Below are positions 7,321-17,728 of a stretch of 64,000 nucleotides of DNA, piece after piece; position 1 is the stretch's first letter, and each line of letters starts with the position of its first letter. This DNA comes from Streptomyces spinosus (GTDB taxonomy: Bacteria > Actinomycetota > Actinomycetes > Streptomycetales > Streptomycetaceae), in contig NZ_JAINRC010000001.1 of assembly GCF_020400655.1 (NCBI RefSeq), positions 744,001 to 808,000 of the forward strand, given 5' to 3'. The position numbers were made by a program, and so were the translations under genes. The notes under the pieces are model-generated. The model ran no database searches, was not told the DNA's origin, and saw nothing but the letters and a program-made list of their open reading frames with translations.

Positions 7321-9741
7321 TCAGAGCGTGCCGAGCAGCATAGCGGCCTCTTCGTCGGAGAGCCCGGCGACCAGTTCGGTCAGGGCCCGTTCGACGCCTC
7401 CGGCGATGCCCTCGACCGTCGGCAGGGCGAAGAAGTCCCGCACGGAGACCTGCACGCCGAAGGTCGCGTTGACGCGGTTGAGGAGTTGCAGCGACTTCAG
7501 CGAATTGCCGCCGACGGCGAAGAAGTTGTCGGTGCGGCCGATCCGTTCGACGCCGAGCACCTCCCGCCACAACTCGGCGACCTGCTCCTCCAGGGGACTG
7601 TGCGGCGCGTCGTCCCCGGCGCGGGCCTGCCGGTCGTCGAGGGAGGGGGCGGGCAGCCGCAGCCGGTCGAGCTTGCCGGACGGGGTGTGCGGCAGCGCGT
7701 CGAGACGGACGTAGACGGCGGGGAGCATGAAGCCGGGCAGCCGCTCCTCGGCGTAGGCGGCCAGCTCCTCGACGGTTTCGTCGCCGGTGACGACGTACGC
7801 GGCGAGCTGGTTGTCGTCCGACTCGTCCCGGAAGACGGTGACGGCGCACTCGCGGACGGCGTCGTGGCCGGCGAGCACCGCCTCGACCTCGCCGGTCTCG
7901 ACCCGGCAGCCACGGATCTTGACCTGGTTGTCGACGCGGCCGAGGTACTGCACGAGGCCGTCGGCGTCGACGGTCACCAGGTCGCCGGTGCGGTAGAGCC
8001 GTTCGCCGTCCGCCACCGGGTAGGGGTGCGGGACGAACCGCTCGGCGGTCAGCCCGGGCCGGCCGAGGTAGCCGCGGGCCAGGCCGCCGGTGCCGGAGAC
8101 GCACAGCTCGCCGGGGACGCCGGGCGGCATCGGACGCAGCGCCTCGTCCAGGACGAACAGGCGGTAGATGCCGAGCCGGCGGCCGATGGGCAGCCCGCCG
8201 GTGCCGTCGTACGAACGGCCCTCCCAGCCGGCCACCTCGGAGGTCTCGGTCTGGCCGTAGAGGTTGTGCAGCTCCGCCTCGAACCGCTCGGCGAACCGTT
8301 CGAGGAGACGCGTGCCGGCCGCCTCGCCGGAGAGCTGCACCCAGCGCAGGTCGGGGCAGTCCACCTCGGGGGCGAGGTTGAGGTAGGCGTTGAGCATCGA
8401 GGGGACGAAGTGCGCGAAGACGGTCCGCTCGGTGGACAGCAGCCGGCTCAGGTGCACCACGTCGGACTCGGCGCCCGGGTCGGCCATGAGGACGGTCGCG
8501 CCGGCGGCGAGCGGGCCGAAGATCTCCCAGATCGCCACGTCGAAGATGAGCGGCGTCTTGTGGACGACCCGGTCGCCCGGCTGGAGGCCGTAGCGGCGGC
8601 CCAGCCACTCCAGACGGCCCGCCGCGCAGCGGTGGTCGAGGACGGCGCCCTTCGGGGTGCCGGTGGAGCCGGAGGTGTAGTAGACGTACGCCGCCTGGTC
8701 CAGGGGCACGTCCGCCTCGGGCGCGGCCGGGGCGGAGCCCTCGGCGGGGACCGGGATCAGCGGCACGCCGAGCCCGTCGAGCCGGTCGGTGCCGGAGGGG
8801 TCCACGATCACGGCGGCCACCCGCGCGTCGCCGGTGATGACGGCCACCCGCTCGGCGGGCAGCGACGGCACCAGCGGGACGAACGCGGCGCCGCGCTTGA
8901 GGACGGCGAGCAGGGCCACGACCAGGTCGGCGGAGCGCTCGACCCGCACGGCGACGAGGCTCTCGGCGCCGATCCCGGCGGCGGCCAGCGTGTGGGCGAG
9001 CAGGTTGGCGCGGCCGTCGAGCTCGGCGTAGGTCGTCGCCCGGCCGCCCGCCTCCACCGCGACGGCCTCCGGGTGACGGCGGACCGTCTCCTCGAACGCG
9101 CCGTGCAGGGTGCGCAGGTCGCGGTACTCCTCGAAGGAGGCGTTGGCCTCGGCGGCCAGCGCGGCCTGCCGCTGCGGCGACAGCAGCGCCAGTTCGTCGA
9201 CGCGGGCCCCGGGGCGCCGGACGGCGTCCGCGAGCAGGGTCAGGAAGCGGGCGGTCCACTCCTCGGCGGTGCAGCCGGAGGGCAGTCGCCCGCAGACCAG
9301 GGCGCCTTCGACCTCGGGCTCGACGGCCCGGACCACGCAGTGCAGGTGGTCACCGCCCGGGACCGGTGCGGCATCCTCCTCGTACTGGAGGACCATCCGC
9401 TCGACCGCCCCGCCGGAGGCCGTGTCGTCGGCCGGCTCCGCCGTGGGCCCGTCGGTGAGGCCCTTGTCGGCCGCGCGGAGCAGCTCCGCGAAGGTCAGCT
9501 CCCCGGTGACGGTCAGCGGGACGGCCCGCCGCGCGTCGGGCGACAGCCGGACCTCGGCGTGTTCGCGGCGGGTGTGCCGGAAGCGGGTGGCGAGCAGCGC
9601 CGCGAGAAGGACGGCGTGTTCGCCCACGCCGTACCGGCGGGCCGTCTGCGACGCCTGCTCCCGAAGCTGCGGACGGAGCCGGAAGGGCACCGCCACCGGG
9701 TCCTCGCCGGGCGTCATGACCGGAGTCCCTTCGATGGACAC
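7321..9741 (-). CDS. Nonribosomal peptide synthetase, half-condensation fragment + A + T
   Basis: The 806-residue protein has an N-terminal stretch (residues about 15-190) resembling only the C-terminal lobe of a condensation domain, with no HHxxxDG, then an adenylation domain (about 195-690: TSGSTGTPKG, YGQTETSE, YRTGDLV, GRVDNQVKIRG, PSGKLDRL) and a carrier domain with DNFFAVGGNSLKS, whose Ser carries the phosphopantetheine arm. It ends shortly after the carrier domain with no release domain. Pocket residues aligned by hand to GrsA read D-V-W-H-Q-S-L-E-V. The first four match serine codes (DVWHLSLID), but Q, E and V deviate, so serine is only a suggestion. The GTG start (9739-9741) has AAAGGGG six bases upstream. 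It lies 26 bp after the C-A-T-C-A-T gene and may act in trans after the terminal C domain of the 20668-24564 protein. Confidence 0.93.
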   Translation of the reverse strand: MSIEGTPVMTPGEDPVAVPFRLRPQLREQASQTARRYGVGEHAVLLAALLATRFRHTRREHAEVRLSPDARRAVPLTVTGELTFAELLRAADKGLTDGPTAEPADDTASGGAVERMVLQYEEDAAPVPGGDHLHCVVRAVEPEVEGALVCGRLPSGCTAEEWTARFLTLLADAVRRPGARVDELALLSPQRQAALAAEANASFEEYRDLRTLHGAFEETVRRHPEAVAVEAGGRATTYAELDGRANLLAHTLAAAGIGAESLVAVRVERSADLVVALLAVLKRGAAFVPLVPSLPAERVAVITGDARVAAVIVDPSGTDRLDGLGVPLIPVPAEGSAPAAPEADVPLDQAAYVYYTSGSTGTPKGAVLDHRCAAGRLEWLGRRYGLQPGDRVVHKTPLIFDVAIWEIFGPLAAGATVLMADPGAESDVVHLSRLLSTERTVFAHFVPSMLNAYLNLAPEVDCPDLRWVQLSGEAAGTRLLERFAERFEAELHNLYGQTETSEVAGWEGRSYDGTGGLPIGRRLGIYRLFVLDEALRPMPPGVPGELCVSGTGGLARGYLGRPGLTAERFVPHPYPVADGERLYRTGDLVTVDADGLVQYLGRVDNQVKIRGCRVETGEVEAVLAGHDAVRECAVTVFRDESDDNQLAAYVVTGDETVEELAAYAEERLPGFMLPAVYVRLDALPHTPSGKLDRLRLPAPSLDDRQARAGDDAPHSPLEEQVAELWREVLGVERIGRTDNFFAVGGNSLKSLQLLNRVNATFGVQVSVRDFFALPTVEGIAGGVERALTELVAGLSDEEAAMLLGTL

Positions 9742-9767
9742 TGCATTCCCCTTTCGGGACGGGTGGG

Positions 9768-12700
9768 TCACGGCGTCATGCCGTTCATGCGGGCGATGGT
9801 GCGGGCGAGTTCGCCCAGGTTCTCGGTGGTGTAGATGTCGAGCAGGCCGATCTCCACGCCCAGGCGCTGCCGGATGCGGACGCTCATCTGGGTGACGAGG
9901 AGCGAGTGGCCGCCGAGGGCGAAGAAGTTGTCGGTCAGGCCGACCCTCGGCCGGGACAGGACGTCGGCCCAGATCTCGGCGAGTTCCTTCTCCAGCGGGG
10001 TGGCCGGTGGCACGTGGTCGCCGTCCGCGCCGCCGTCGTCCTCGGGCTCCGGCAGGGCGGAGCGGTCCACCTTGCCGTTGATGTTCAGCGGGAGCGCGTC
10101 GAGGCGGACGAACGCGCCGGGGACCATGTAGCCGGGCAGTCTGGCCTCCAGGTGCTCGCGCAGCGCGTCGGCGGTGACCGCCCGGTGGCAGACGACGTGG
10201 GCGACGAGCCGCCGGTCGCCGGAGGGGAGCCGCTGCACGCCGGCGACGGCCTGGTCCACGTCGGGGTGGTCGGCCAGATGGGCCTCGATCTCGCCGAGTT
10301 CGATGCGGTGACCGCGCACCTTCACCTGGTGGTCGGCGCGGCCCAGGCAGAGGAGGTCGCCGTCCGCGGTCCAGCGGACCAGGTCGCCGGTGCGGTACAT
10401 GCGGGTGCCGGGCGCGCCGTACGGGTCGGGCACGAACCGGTCGGCGGTGAGGCCGGGCCGGTGCAGGTAGCCGTGGGCGAGGCCCTCGCCGGCCAGGTAC
10501 AGCTCGCCCACCACGCCCACCGGCACCGGCTGCTGCGCCGCGTCCAGGACGTACGTCCGGGTGTTGCGCAGCGGGCGGCCGATCGGGGGGAGGCCCTCGA
10601 CGCGGTCGCGGGTGAACCAGGCGGTGGCGTAGACGGTGGACTCGGTGGGGCCGTAGAGGTTGCCGACGAGTCCTGCGCCGACGGCGCCGCCGATGTCGTT
10701 GGCGGCCTTCGCGGACAGCGGTTCGCCGGCCATGACGACGGTGCCGGCCTCGGCGTGCAGGCCGCCGGTGCCGTGGATCTGGGCCAGCGCGGACGGTACC
10801 CCGCTGAGCAGGGAGGCGGTGTACGGGCCGGCGGGCGGGTCGGCGAGGCTGAGCAGCGACGGCACGATCTCGACGGAGCCGCCGTTGAGCAGCGGACCGA
10901 ACATCTCGAACACGGAGACGTCGAAGTTGAGCGAGGTCGCGGCCAGCACCCGTGCCAGCTGGGCGGGGGTGAAGGTGTCGCCCGCCCAGGCCGCCAGGTT
11001 GGCGACGCTGCGGTGGGCGACGAGGACGCCCTTGGGCCGGCCCGTGGAGCCGGAGGTGTAGATGGCGTACGCGGGGTGGAGCGCGCCCAGCGGGGCGGTG
11101 CGTTCCGCGTCGGTCAGGTCGTGGCCGGGATGGGCGGCGACGGCGGCGCGGGTGCCGGGCGCGTCGAGGACGAGGCGGGCGGGGCCGTGGCCGGGGACGC
11201 GGTCCTCCGCCTGCTCGGAGGTGAGGACGAGTACCGGCCGGGCGTCGTCCAGCATGAGGGCGATCCGGTCGGCGGGGTAGCCGGGGTCGATCGGCACGTA
11301 GGCGGCGCCCGCCTTCAGGACGGCGAGGACGGCGACGAGGACGCGTTCGGTGCGCGGCAGGGCGATGGCGGCGAAGTCGCCGGGGCCGATGCCGAGGGCG
11401 ACCAGGTGGCGGGCGAGGCGGTTGCTCTCGGCGTTCAGCTCGCCGTAGGAGAGCGTGGTCTGTTCGAAGTGGACGGCGGGAGCGGCCGGGTCCAGCGCCG
11501 CACGCCGCTGGAACAGCTCGGGAAGGGTGGCCGCGGAGACCTCGGCGGCGGTGTCGTTCCAGTCGTCCAGGACCTGGCGCCGCTCGGCGTCGCCGAGCAT
11601 CGGCAGGGCTTCGAGCGCCGTGTCGGGGGCCTCGGCGATGCTCTCCAGGAGCCGCAGGTAGTAGGCGGCGAACCGTTCGACGGTGGGCCGGTCGAAGAGG
11701 GCGGTGGAGAACTCCAGGTCGCCGAGGAGCTCGCCGTCCTCCGACTCCCTCAGGTAGAGCGTCAGGTCGAACTTGGCCGCCCAGGTGCCCGGCGAGGCCG
11801 ACGACGGGGCGATCCGCAGGCCCGAGCCGGTGGTACGGGACTCCTGGGGGGCCGCCGCGTAGTAGCTGAAGGCGACCTGGAAGACGGGGTGCCGGGAGAC
11901 GTCCCGGTCGGGCTGGACCTCGTCCACGAGCAGCTCGAAGGGCAGTTCGCGGTGGGCGTCGCCGAGGAGGACGGACTCGCGGACCCGCTCCAGGTGGGAG
12001 CCGAAGCTCTGGCCGGGCACGACGCGGGAGCGGACGGGGATCGTGTTCACGAAGAGCCCGATGAGGGACTCGGTCTCCACGGTGGGCCGGCTGCCGGAGA
12101 AGAAGCCGACGCACACGTCGTCCTGGCCGCTGAGCCGGTGCATCAGGGCGCTGTACGCGGCCATGGTGGTCATGAACAGGGTGGCCCTGTTCCGGCCCGC
12201 GAGGGCGCGCAGCCGCGCGGTCAGGCCGGCGTCGACGCGGAAGTCGACGGCGTCGCCGCCGAAGTCGGGCACGGCGGGCCGGGGCCGGTCGGTGGGCAGC
12301 TCGATGGCGTGCGGGGTGCCGGCGAGGTACTGCTTCCAGTAGAAGAGGTGGTCGCGCAGGGGGCCGCCCTGGAGGCGGCGGCGCTGCCATGCCGCGTAGT
12401 CGGCGTACTGCAGGACCGGCTCGGGCAGCGGCGAGGACTCTGCGCGCAGGTACGCCTCGTACAGCGTGCCCAGCTCCTCGACCAGGACGGCGACCGAGTA
12501 GCCGTCGAAGACGATGTGGTGGGCGGTGAGGACGAGGAGGTGCTCCTCGGGGGAGGTCCGCACGGCGACGGCGCGGACGACCGGGCCGGTCTGGATGTCG
12601 AAGCCGGTCTCGCCCTCGGTCCGCAGCAGCGCCCGCACCTCGGCGTCGGGGTCGTCGGCGCCGCTGACGTCGCGGAACTCGAGGGGGAAGACGGCCTGGT

Positions 12701-15700
12701 CGGAGACGACCGGCGCGATGTTCTCGCCGGCGAGGTCGAAGGTGGTGCGCAGCACCTCGTGGCGCCGGACGATCTCGTCGAGGGCGGCGCCGAGCACCGT
12801 CGGGTCCAGCGGCCCGCGCAGGGCCAGCGGGATCTGCACGTTGTAGAGGCCGCCGTCGGGCTGGAGGAGGTGGAGGAAGACCATGCGCTGCTGGGCGTAG
12901 GACGTCTCGGCGGGCGCGCCGGCCGGCCTGGGAACGACGTTGTCGGGGACCGCGTCGGCCTCGGCGACCAGTTCGGCGAGGCGGGCGACGGTCGCCCCGG
13001 CGTAGAAGTCGCGTACGGAGAGGTCGGCGCCGGTGCGCTTCCTGATCCGGGCGAGGACCTGGGAGACGAGCAGGGAGTGACCGCCGAGGGCGAAGAAGTC
13101 GTCGTGGGCGCCGACCTGTTCGACGCGCAGGACCTCCTGCCAGATGTCGGCGACGAGCCGTTCGCCGCCGGTGCGGGGGGCGAGGTACTCGGTGCCGGAG
13201 CCGAAGGTGGCGTCGTCCGGGGCGGGCAGGGCGTTGCGGTCCGTCTTGCCGTGGCGGTTGACGGGCAGCGCGTCGAGGACGACGTAACGCGAGGGCACGG
13301 CGTGCGACGGCAGCCGGTCGAGGAGCCAGCCGCGCAGGTCCGCCGGCGCGGGGGCCGTCCCGGCGGCAGCGGGGACGACGTAGGCGGTGAGCTGCTGGGA
13401 GCCGAGGACGTCGGCGTGGGCGAGGACGACGGCGTCGCCGATCCCCTCGTGCAGCCGCAGCGTCGCCTCGGTCTCGCCCAGCTCGACCCGCATGCCGCGG
13501 ATCTTGACCTGGTGGTCGGTGCGGCCGAGGTACTCCAGCCTGCCGTCGCGACGGCGGCGGACCAGGTCCCCGGTGCGGTACATGCGCGCGCCGGGCGGCC
13601 CGTAGGGGTCGGGCAGGAAGCGGTCGGCGGTCAGGGCGGGCCGGCCGAAGTAGCCGCGGCCGACGCAGGCGCCGGAGACGTACAGCTCGCCGGGGACGTT
13701 CGGCGGGACGAGGCCGAGTCCCTCGTCGAGCACGTACGCGACGGTGTTGCGCACGGACTGGCCGAGCGGCGCGACCTCGGGCCAGCCGTCGATGCCGGGC
13801 TCCATGTCGTGCGCGGTGACGACCTGGACCTCGGTGGAACCGTAGTGGTTGTGCAGCCGGCGGCCGGGGACGGCGGCGGTGAACCGGCGCAGGGCGTCGC
13901 TGAGGACGAGGCCCTCGCCGACCTGCACGACGTGGGTGAGGGCGGGCAGCGGGCGGCCGGCGGCGAGCGCGGCGCGGGCGGTCAGCTCGAGCACGACGTT
14001 CGGCGCGAAGAGGTCGGTGACCCGCCGGTCGTCGAGCCAGGCGGTGAACTGCTCGGGGCTGCGCCGCAGTTCCTCGGGGACGATCGCGAGGGCCGCTCCG
14101 GACAGGAGGGTGAAGAGCATCTCCTGGACGGAGACGTCGAAGCTGAGGGCGGTGAACTGGGCGGTGACCCGGCCGGGCCCGGTGGGGAGGGCGGTGAAGT
14201 GCCACTCCATCATGTTCAGCATGGCACCGGTGGTCATGACGACGCCCTTGGGGCGCCCGGTCGAGCCCGAGGTGTAGAGCAGGTAGGCGGGGGTGGCGTC
14301 GGTGACGGGCGCGGTCCGCTCATTGTCATCGAGGTCGGCGGGGCTCTCCCCCGCGTACGCCGACAGCTCCTCGTCGACGAGGAGGACGGGCACGTCGTGG
14401 CCGGCCAGGAGCGCGGCGCCGGCCACGTCGGTGACGACGACCCCGGGCCGGGCGTCGGTGAGCAGCACCGAGACGCGTTCGGCCGGGAGGGCGGGGTCGA
14501 CGGGCAGGTAGACGCCGCCGCTCTTGAGCACCGCGAGGAAGGCGGTGACCGCCAGGCCGGAGCGGGGCAGGAGCACCGCGCCGACCCGCTCGGGGCCGAT
14601 GCCGTGCCGGACCAGTGCGCGGGCGAGCCGGTTGGCCCGGGCGTTCAGCTCCCCGTAGGTACGGGTGAGTTCGCCGTCCACGACGGCGGGGGCGGTGTAC
14701 GCGGCGGCGGCCCGCTCCTCGAACCAGCCGGCGAGGGAGCCCTCGCGCAGCCGGCCGGTGACGCCGCCGGTCACCAGTTCGGGCCGCTCGGCGGGGGTGA
14801 GCAGCGGCAGGTCCAGGATGCGGGCGCCGGGGTCGGCGGCGATGCCTTCCAGGAGGCGGACGAAGAGCCGGGACAGCTCCTCGACGGTGGGGGCCTCGAA
14901 GAGCGAGGTGGCGTACTCGAAACTGCCGTACAGGCCGTCGTCGGTCTCGGAGACGAAGAGGGAGAGGTCGAACTTGGCGGTGGTGCTGGGCTGGTCGACG
15001 AAGGTGACGTCGAGCCCCTCCAGGCTGAAGTCCTGCTGCCCCTGGTAGGAGAACATCACGTCGAAGAGCGGCTGCCGCGCCTGGCTGCGGCCCGGCCGCA
15101 GCGCCGCGACCAGCCGGTCGAAGGGCAGCTGGCGGTTGTCGTAGGCGCCGATGACGCTCTGCCGCAGCCCGTCGAGCAGCCGGGTGAAGGAGGGGTTGCC
15201 GGAGAGGTCGGCGCGGACGACGACGGTGTTGGCGAAGTAGCCGATCATCTCGGCGGTCTCGGGGTGGGCGCGGCAGTCGACGGGGGTGCCCACGCACACG
15301 TCGTCCTGCCGGGACCAGCGGCCCATCAGGACGTGGAAGGCGGCCAGCACGACCATGAACGGGGTGGCGCCGGTGCGGGCGGCGACCTCGCGCAGCCGGT
15401 CGAACAGGGCGGGCGGCAGGGTGAAGCTCACGTTGGCGCCGGCGAAGTCGGACAGCTCGCCCCTGGGGTGGTCGAGCGGCAGGTCGATCCCCTCGGGGGC
15501 GCCGGCGAGCCGCTCGCGCCAGTACTCCAGCTGCCGGGCGTGCTCCTCGGCGACGGCCGGGCCGCGCTGCCACACCGCGTAGTCGGCGAAGTGGGCGGCC
15601 GGTTCGGGCAGCGGGGAGGGCCGGCCGGCACGGAACGCCTCGTACAGCTCCTTGAGTTCACCGAAGATCCGGCCGATGGACGCGCCGTCCACGACGATGT

Positions 15701-16307
15701 GCTGGGCGTTGACGGCGAGGACGTGCGAGGTGGCGCCGAGCGTGATCAGCTGCGCGGTGACGAGCCGGTCCGCGGCGAGGTCGAAGTGGGTGGAGAAGTG
15801 CCGGTCCAGGTGGGCCTGGGCGCGGGCCTCGCGCTCCTCGGCCGGCTCGGCGGTGAGGTCGATCCGCTCCAGCGGCATCCGCGCGTCGTCCGTCACGATC
15901 TGGGTGACCACGCCGTCGTGCTCGCGGAAGCGGGTGCGCAGCACCTCGTGCCGGCGCATGATCTCGTCGAGTGCCCGCACCAGGGCGGGCGTGTCCAGCT
16001 CGCCCTCCATCCGGAGCGTGGTGCCGACGTTGTAGCTGGCCTGGAGGCCGAGCCGGTCGAGGAACCAGAGGCTCTCCTGCCCGTACGACAGCGGCAGGTT
16101 CTCCGGGCGCGGGGCGTCGAAGAGGCCGCCGGGCGCGTCGGCCGGCCGCGTCAGCAGGCGGACGACCTCGTCCTTGTGGGTACGCAGTTCGGCGACCTGG
16201 TCGGATGTCAGGGCACCGGTGGGCCGGAAGCGCAAGCGTCCGTCCTGGACCCAGAGTTGTATGCCGTCCGCGGTCAGCCGGTCCAGCAGTTCGCGCACTG
16301 CGGTCAT
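9768..16307 (-). CDS. Dimodular nonribosomal peptide synthetase: docking-C-A-T-C-A-T
   Basis: The 2179-residue protein begins with a TubC-type docking domain (residues 1-55; [14 protein letters not shown]) and continues C (about 68-505), A (515-1010), T (1040-1105, [11 protein letters not shown]), C (1115-1555), A (1570-2060), T (2085-2155, [11 protein letters not shown]). It has no epimerization, methylation or thioesterase domain. The first C motif is QHIVVDG, with the first His replaced by Gln but the catalytic His and DG kept; the second is HHIVFDG. Hand-aligned pocket residues are D-V-Q-F-V-V-H-V-V for A1, close to proline codes such as DVQFIAHVV and thus fitting a cyclic imino acid like piperazate, and D-V-F-S-V-A-L-V-Y for A2, which I cannot assign. 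It follows the P450 by 34 bp and precedes the A-T gene by 26 bp. Confidence 0.96.
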   Translation of the reverse strand: MTAVRELLDRLTADGIQLWVQDGRLRFRPTGALTSDQVAELRTHKDEVVRLLTRPADAPGGLFDAPRPENLPLSYGQESLWFLDRLGLQASYNVGTTLRMEGELDTPALVRALDEIMRRHEVLRTRFREHDGVVTQIVTDDARMPLERIDLTAEPAEEREARAQAHLDRHFSTHFDLAADRLVTAQLITLGATSHVLAVNAQHIVVDGASIGRIFGELKELYEAFRAGRPSPLPEPAAHFADYAVWQRGPAVAEEHARQLEYWRERLAGAPEGIDLPLDHPRGELSDFAGANVSFTLPPALFDRLREVAARTGATPFMVVLAAFHVLMGRWSRQDDVCVGTPVDCRAHPETAEMIGYFANTVVVRADLSGNPSFTRLLDGLRQSVIGAYDNRQLPFDRLVAALRPGRSQARQPLFDVMFSYQGQQDFSLEGLDVTFVDQPSTTAKFDLSLFVSETDDGLYGSFEYATSLFEAPTVEELSRLFVRLLEGIAADPGARILDLPLLTPAERPELVTGGVTGRLREGSLAGWFEERAAAAYTAPAVVDGELTRTYGELNARANRLARALVRHGIGPERVGAVLLPRSGLAVTAFLAVLKSGGVYLPVDPALPAERVSVLLTDARPGVVVTDVAGAALLAGHDVPVLLVDEELSAYAGESPADLDDNERTAPVTDATPAYLLYTSGSTGRPKGVVMTTGAMLNMMEWHFTALPTGPGRVTAQFTALSFDVSVQEMLFTLLSGAALAIVPEELRRSPEQFTAWLDDRRVTDLFAPNVVLELTARAALAAGRPLPALTHVVQVGEGLVLSDALRRFTAAVPGRRLHNHYGSTEVQVVTAHDMEPGIDGWPEVAPLGQSVRNTVAYVLDEGLGLVPPNVPGELYVSGACVGRGYFGRPALTADRFLPDPYGPPGARMYRTGDLVRRRRDGRLEYLGRTDHQVKIRGMRVELGETEATLRLHEGIGDAVVLAHADVLGSQQLTAYVVPAAAGTAPAPADLRGWLLDRLPSHAVPSRYVVLDALPVNRHGKTDRNALPAPDDATFGSGTEYLAPRTGGERLVADIWQEVLRVEQVGAHDDFFALGGHSLLVSQVLARIRKRTGADLSVRDFYAGATVARLAELVAEADAVPDNVVPRPAGAPAETSYAQQRMVFLHLLQPDGGLYNVQIPLALRGPLDPTVLGAALDEIVRRHEVLRTTFDLAGENIAPVVSDQAVFPLEFRDVSGADDPDAEVRALLRTEGETGFDIQTGPVVRAVAVRTSPEEHLLVLTAHHIVFDGYSVAVLVEELGTLYEAYLRAESSPLPEPVLQYADYAAWQRRRLQGGPLRDHLFYWKQYLAGTPHAIELPTDRPRPAVPDFGGDAVDFRVDAGLTARLRALAGRNRATLFMTTMAAYSALMHRLSGQDDVCVGFFSGSRPTVETESLIGLFVNTIPVRSRVVPGQSFGSHLERVRESVLLGDAHRELPFELLVDEVQPDRDVSRHPVFQVAFSYYAAAPQESRTTGSGLRIAPSSASPGTWAAKFDLTLYLRESEDGELLGDLEFSTALFDRPTVERFAAYYLRLLESIAEAPDTALEALPMLGDAERRQVLDDWNDTAAEVSAATLPELFQRRAALDPAAPAVHFEQTTLSYGELNAESNRLARHLVALGIGPGDFAAIALPRTERVLVAVLAVLKAGAAYVPIDPGYPADRIALMLDDARPVLVLTSEQAEDRVPGHGPARLVLDAPGTRAAVAAHPGHDLTDAERTAPLGALHPAYAIYTSGSTGRPKGVLVAHRSVANLAAWAGDTFTPAQLARVLAATSLNFDVSVFEMFGPLLNGGSVEIVPSLLSLADPPAGPYTASLLSGVPSALAQIHGTGGLHAEAGTVVMAGEPLSAKAANDIGGAVGAGLVGNLYGPTESTVYATAWFTRDRVEGLPPIGRPLRNTRTYVLDAAQQPVPVGVVGELYLAGEGLAHGYLHRPGLTADRFVPDPYGAPGTRMYRTGDLVRWTADGDLLCLGRADHQVKVRGHRIELGEIEAHLADHPDVDQAVAGVQRLPSGDRRLVAHVVCHRAVTADALREHLEARLPGYMVPGAFVRLDALPLNINGKVDRSALPEPEDDGGADGDHVPPATPLEKELAEIWADVLSRPRVGLTDNFFALGGHSLLVTQMSVRIRQRLGVEIGLLDIYTTENLGELARTIARMNGMTP

Positions 16308-16341
16308 GTTCGGCCCAATCTCCCCATGGTTCGGTCGGTGG

Positions 16342-17568
16342 TCAGTGCGGACGGAAGGCGAGCGGGAGTGAGGTGAGGCCCCCGAGGATGTAGGAGGCGA
16401 TCCGCTTCGGCTCGCCGCACACCTCGATCTCCGCGGGCAGGTGGGCCAGTTCCTCGAGCATCACCCGGATGGTCAGCCGCGCCAGGTTGGCGCCGACGCA
16501 GAAGTGGCCGCCGCCGCCGAAGGAGACGTGGTGGTTGGTGGTGCGGTCGAGCAGGAACCGCTCCGGCCGGTCGAAGACCTTCTCGTCGCGGTTGAGCGAC
16601 GGCAGCCAGACGGTGACGGCGTCGCCCTCGCGGATCTCCACGCCCTCCAGCACCGTGTCGTGCTGGGCGGTGCGCAGGATGTGGGTGACCGGTGCGGTCC
16701 AGCGCAGGAACTCCTCGGCGGCGGTCTTCAGCTTGAGGTCCCCGGCCCGCAGCGCCCGCCACTGCTCGGGGCTCTCCAGGAGCGCCAGCATGCCGGCGCC
16801 CACCGCCTGCCGGGTGGTCTCGTTGGCCGCCACGATGACGTTGTCGCAGGTGAGGATCACCTCGTCGTCCGTGATGTCGAGCCCCTCGGCCTGTGCCGTG
16901 GTCAGCGCGGACACCAGGTCGCGGCCGGGATTCCGGCGCTTCTCGTCGATGATCTCGGAGTAGTGGCGGAGGATTTCGAAATGTGCCTGCTGCGCTTCGA
17001 TCCCATCGATGTCGGTGGAATTCTCGGCCGCCTCGGTGGTGACTTTGGCCAGCATCTCCACATCGTCCATGGAAATACTGAGCAGCTCCGCCGAGACGGC
17101 CAGGGGTATGCGCGCGGCGATGTCCTTGACGAAATCACAGGTGCCGGCCTCCACCACGCCGCGCAGCGCGGACCGGACGACGTCCCGGGTCCGCTCCTCC
17201 ATTTTCGCTATGGCCCGTACGGTGAAAAGGCCCATGATCGCCTTGCGCAGCTGGTCGTGGCGGGGCGGGTCGCTCAGCGCCATCATCTTGCCGGCGCCGG
17301 GGTACGGGTCCTTGAAGTTGGGGCGCAGGAAGATTCCCTTGGTGGAGGTGAACCGCTCCCACTCGGTGAGCACTTCGAGACCGGCCGCGTGCGTGGTGAC
17401 GGCCCAGTAGCCTCCGTGCTCGCCGTACTCGTGCCAGGAGACCGGGCTTTCCTGCCGCAGCCTCCGCCATACCTCGTGCGGGTCGCCCTCGGAATAGAGA
17501 AGCGGATCTGTGAGTGCGGGCATATCCTGCAGCACGGCGCCTCGAATTCCTCGTCGTTGGTGTTCCAT
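16342..17568 (-). CDS. Cytochrome P450
   Basis: This 408-residue protein has the three P450 hallmarks: the I-helix AANETTRQ near residue 245, the K-helix EEFLRW near 285 and the heme-binding loop [10 protein letters not shown] near 350, whose Cys is the axial thiolate. It is a soluble bacterial-type oxidase that uses ferredoxin partners; none is encoded in the window. As first gene of the minus-strand synthetase operon it probably oxidises an amino acid or the peptide. P450s are known to oxidise piperazate residues in luzopeptin-type pathways, so a ring oxidation is possible but unproven. The ATG at 17568 follows GGAGGCAG closely; an internal ATG at MPALTDPL is an alternative. A StrR-type operator lies 27 bp upstream. 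Confidence 0.93.
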   Translation of the reverse strand: MEHQRRGIRGAVLQDMPALTDPLLYSEGDPHEVWRRLRQESPVSWHEYGEHGGYWAVTTHAAGLEVLTEWERFTSTKGIFLRPNFKDPYPGAGKMMALSDPPRHDQLRKAIMGLFTVRAIAKMEERTRDVVRSALRGVVEAGTCDFVKDIAARIPLAVSAELLSISMDDVEMLAKVTTEAAENSTDIDGIEAQQAHFEILRHYSEIIDEKRRNPGRDLVSALTTAQAEGLDITDDEVILTCDNVIVAANETTRQAVGAGMLALLESPEQWRALRAGDLKLKTAAEEFLRWTAPVTHILRTAQHDTVLEGVEIREGDAVTVWLPSLNRDEKVFDRPERFLLDRTTNHHVSFGGGGHFCVGANLARLTIRVMLEELAHLPAEIEVCGEPKRIASYILGGLTSLPLAFRPH

Positions 17569-17594
17569 CTGCCTCCGGACCGAGAATATCCGGT

Positions 17595-17623
17595 GTTCGA
17601 TGGCGCCAAGTGTTCAGTCGAAC
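17595..17623. promoter_or_regulatory. StrR-type operator in the divergent P450/MFS promoter region
   Basis: Half sites GTTCGATGG (17595-17603) and CAGTCGAAC (17615-17623) are 11 bases apart, as in the StrR consensus GTTCGACTG-N11-CAGTCGAAC. The right half is perfect and the left half differs at two bases. It sits in the 160 bp gap between the P450 (minus) and the MFS gene (plus), so one bound dimer could control both the synthetase operon and the export/thioesterase operon. The spacer shares GCCAAG with the site at 1474-1502. Confidence 0.7.
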
Positions 17624-17728
17624 GCAGGGGTACCAGGGGAGTTCCGTGCCGGTAGATTGTGCGCCGAACCCGGCGCGGCCGGACCGACGACTTCGGTAGC
17701 CGCCTCTCCACGACCGAAATGGTTATCG

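Noticed and set aside
9906..16376. A 2156-codon plus-strand open frame across the dimodular synthetase
   Set aside because: It is the complement of a high-GC NRPS gene with clear C, A and T domains on the minus strand; the plus-strand protein is low-complexity and has no domains.
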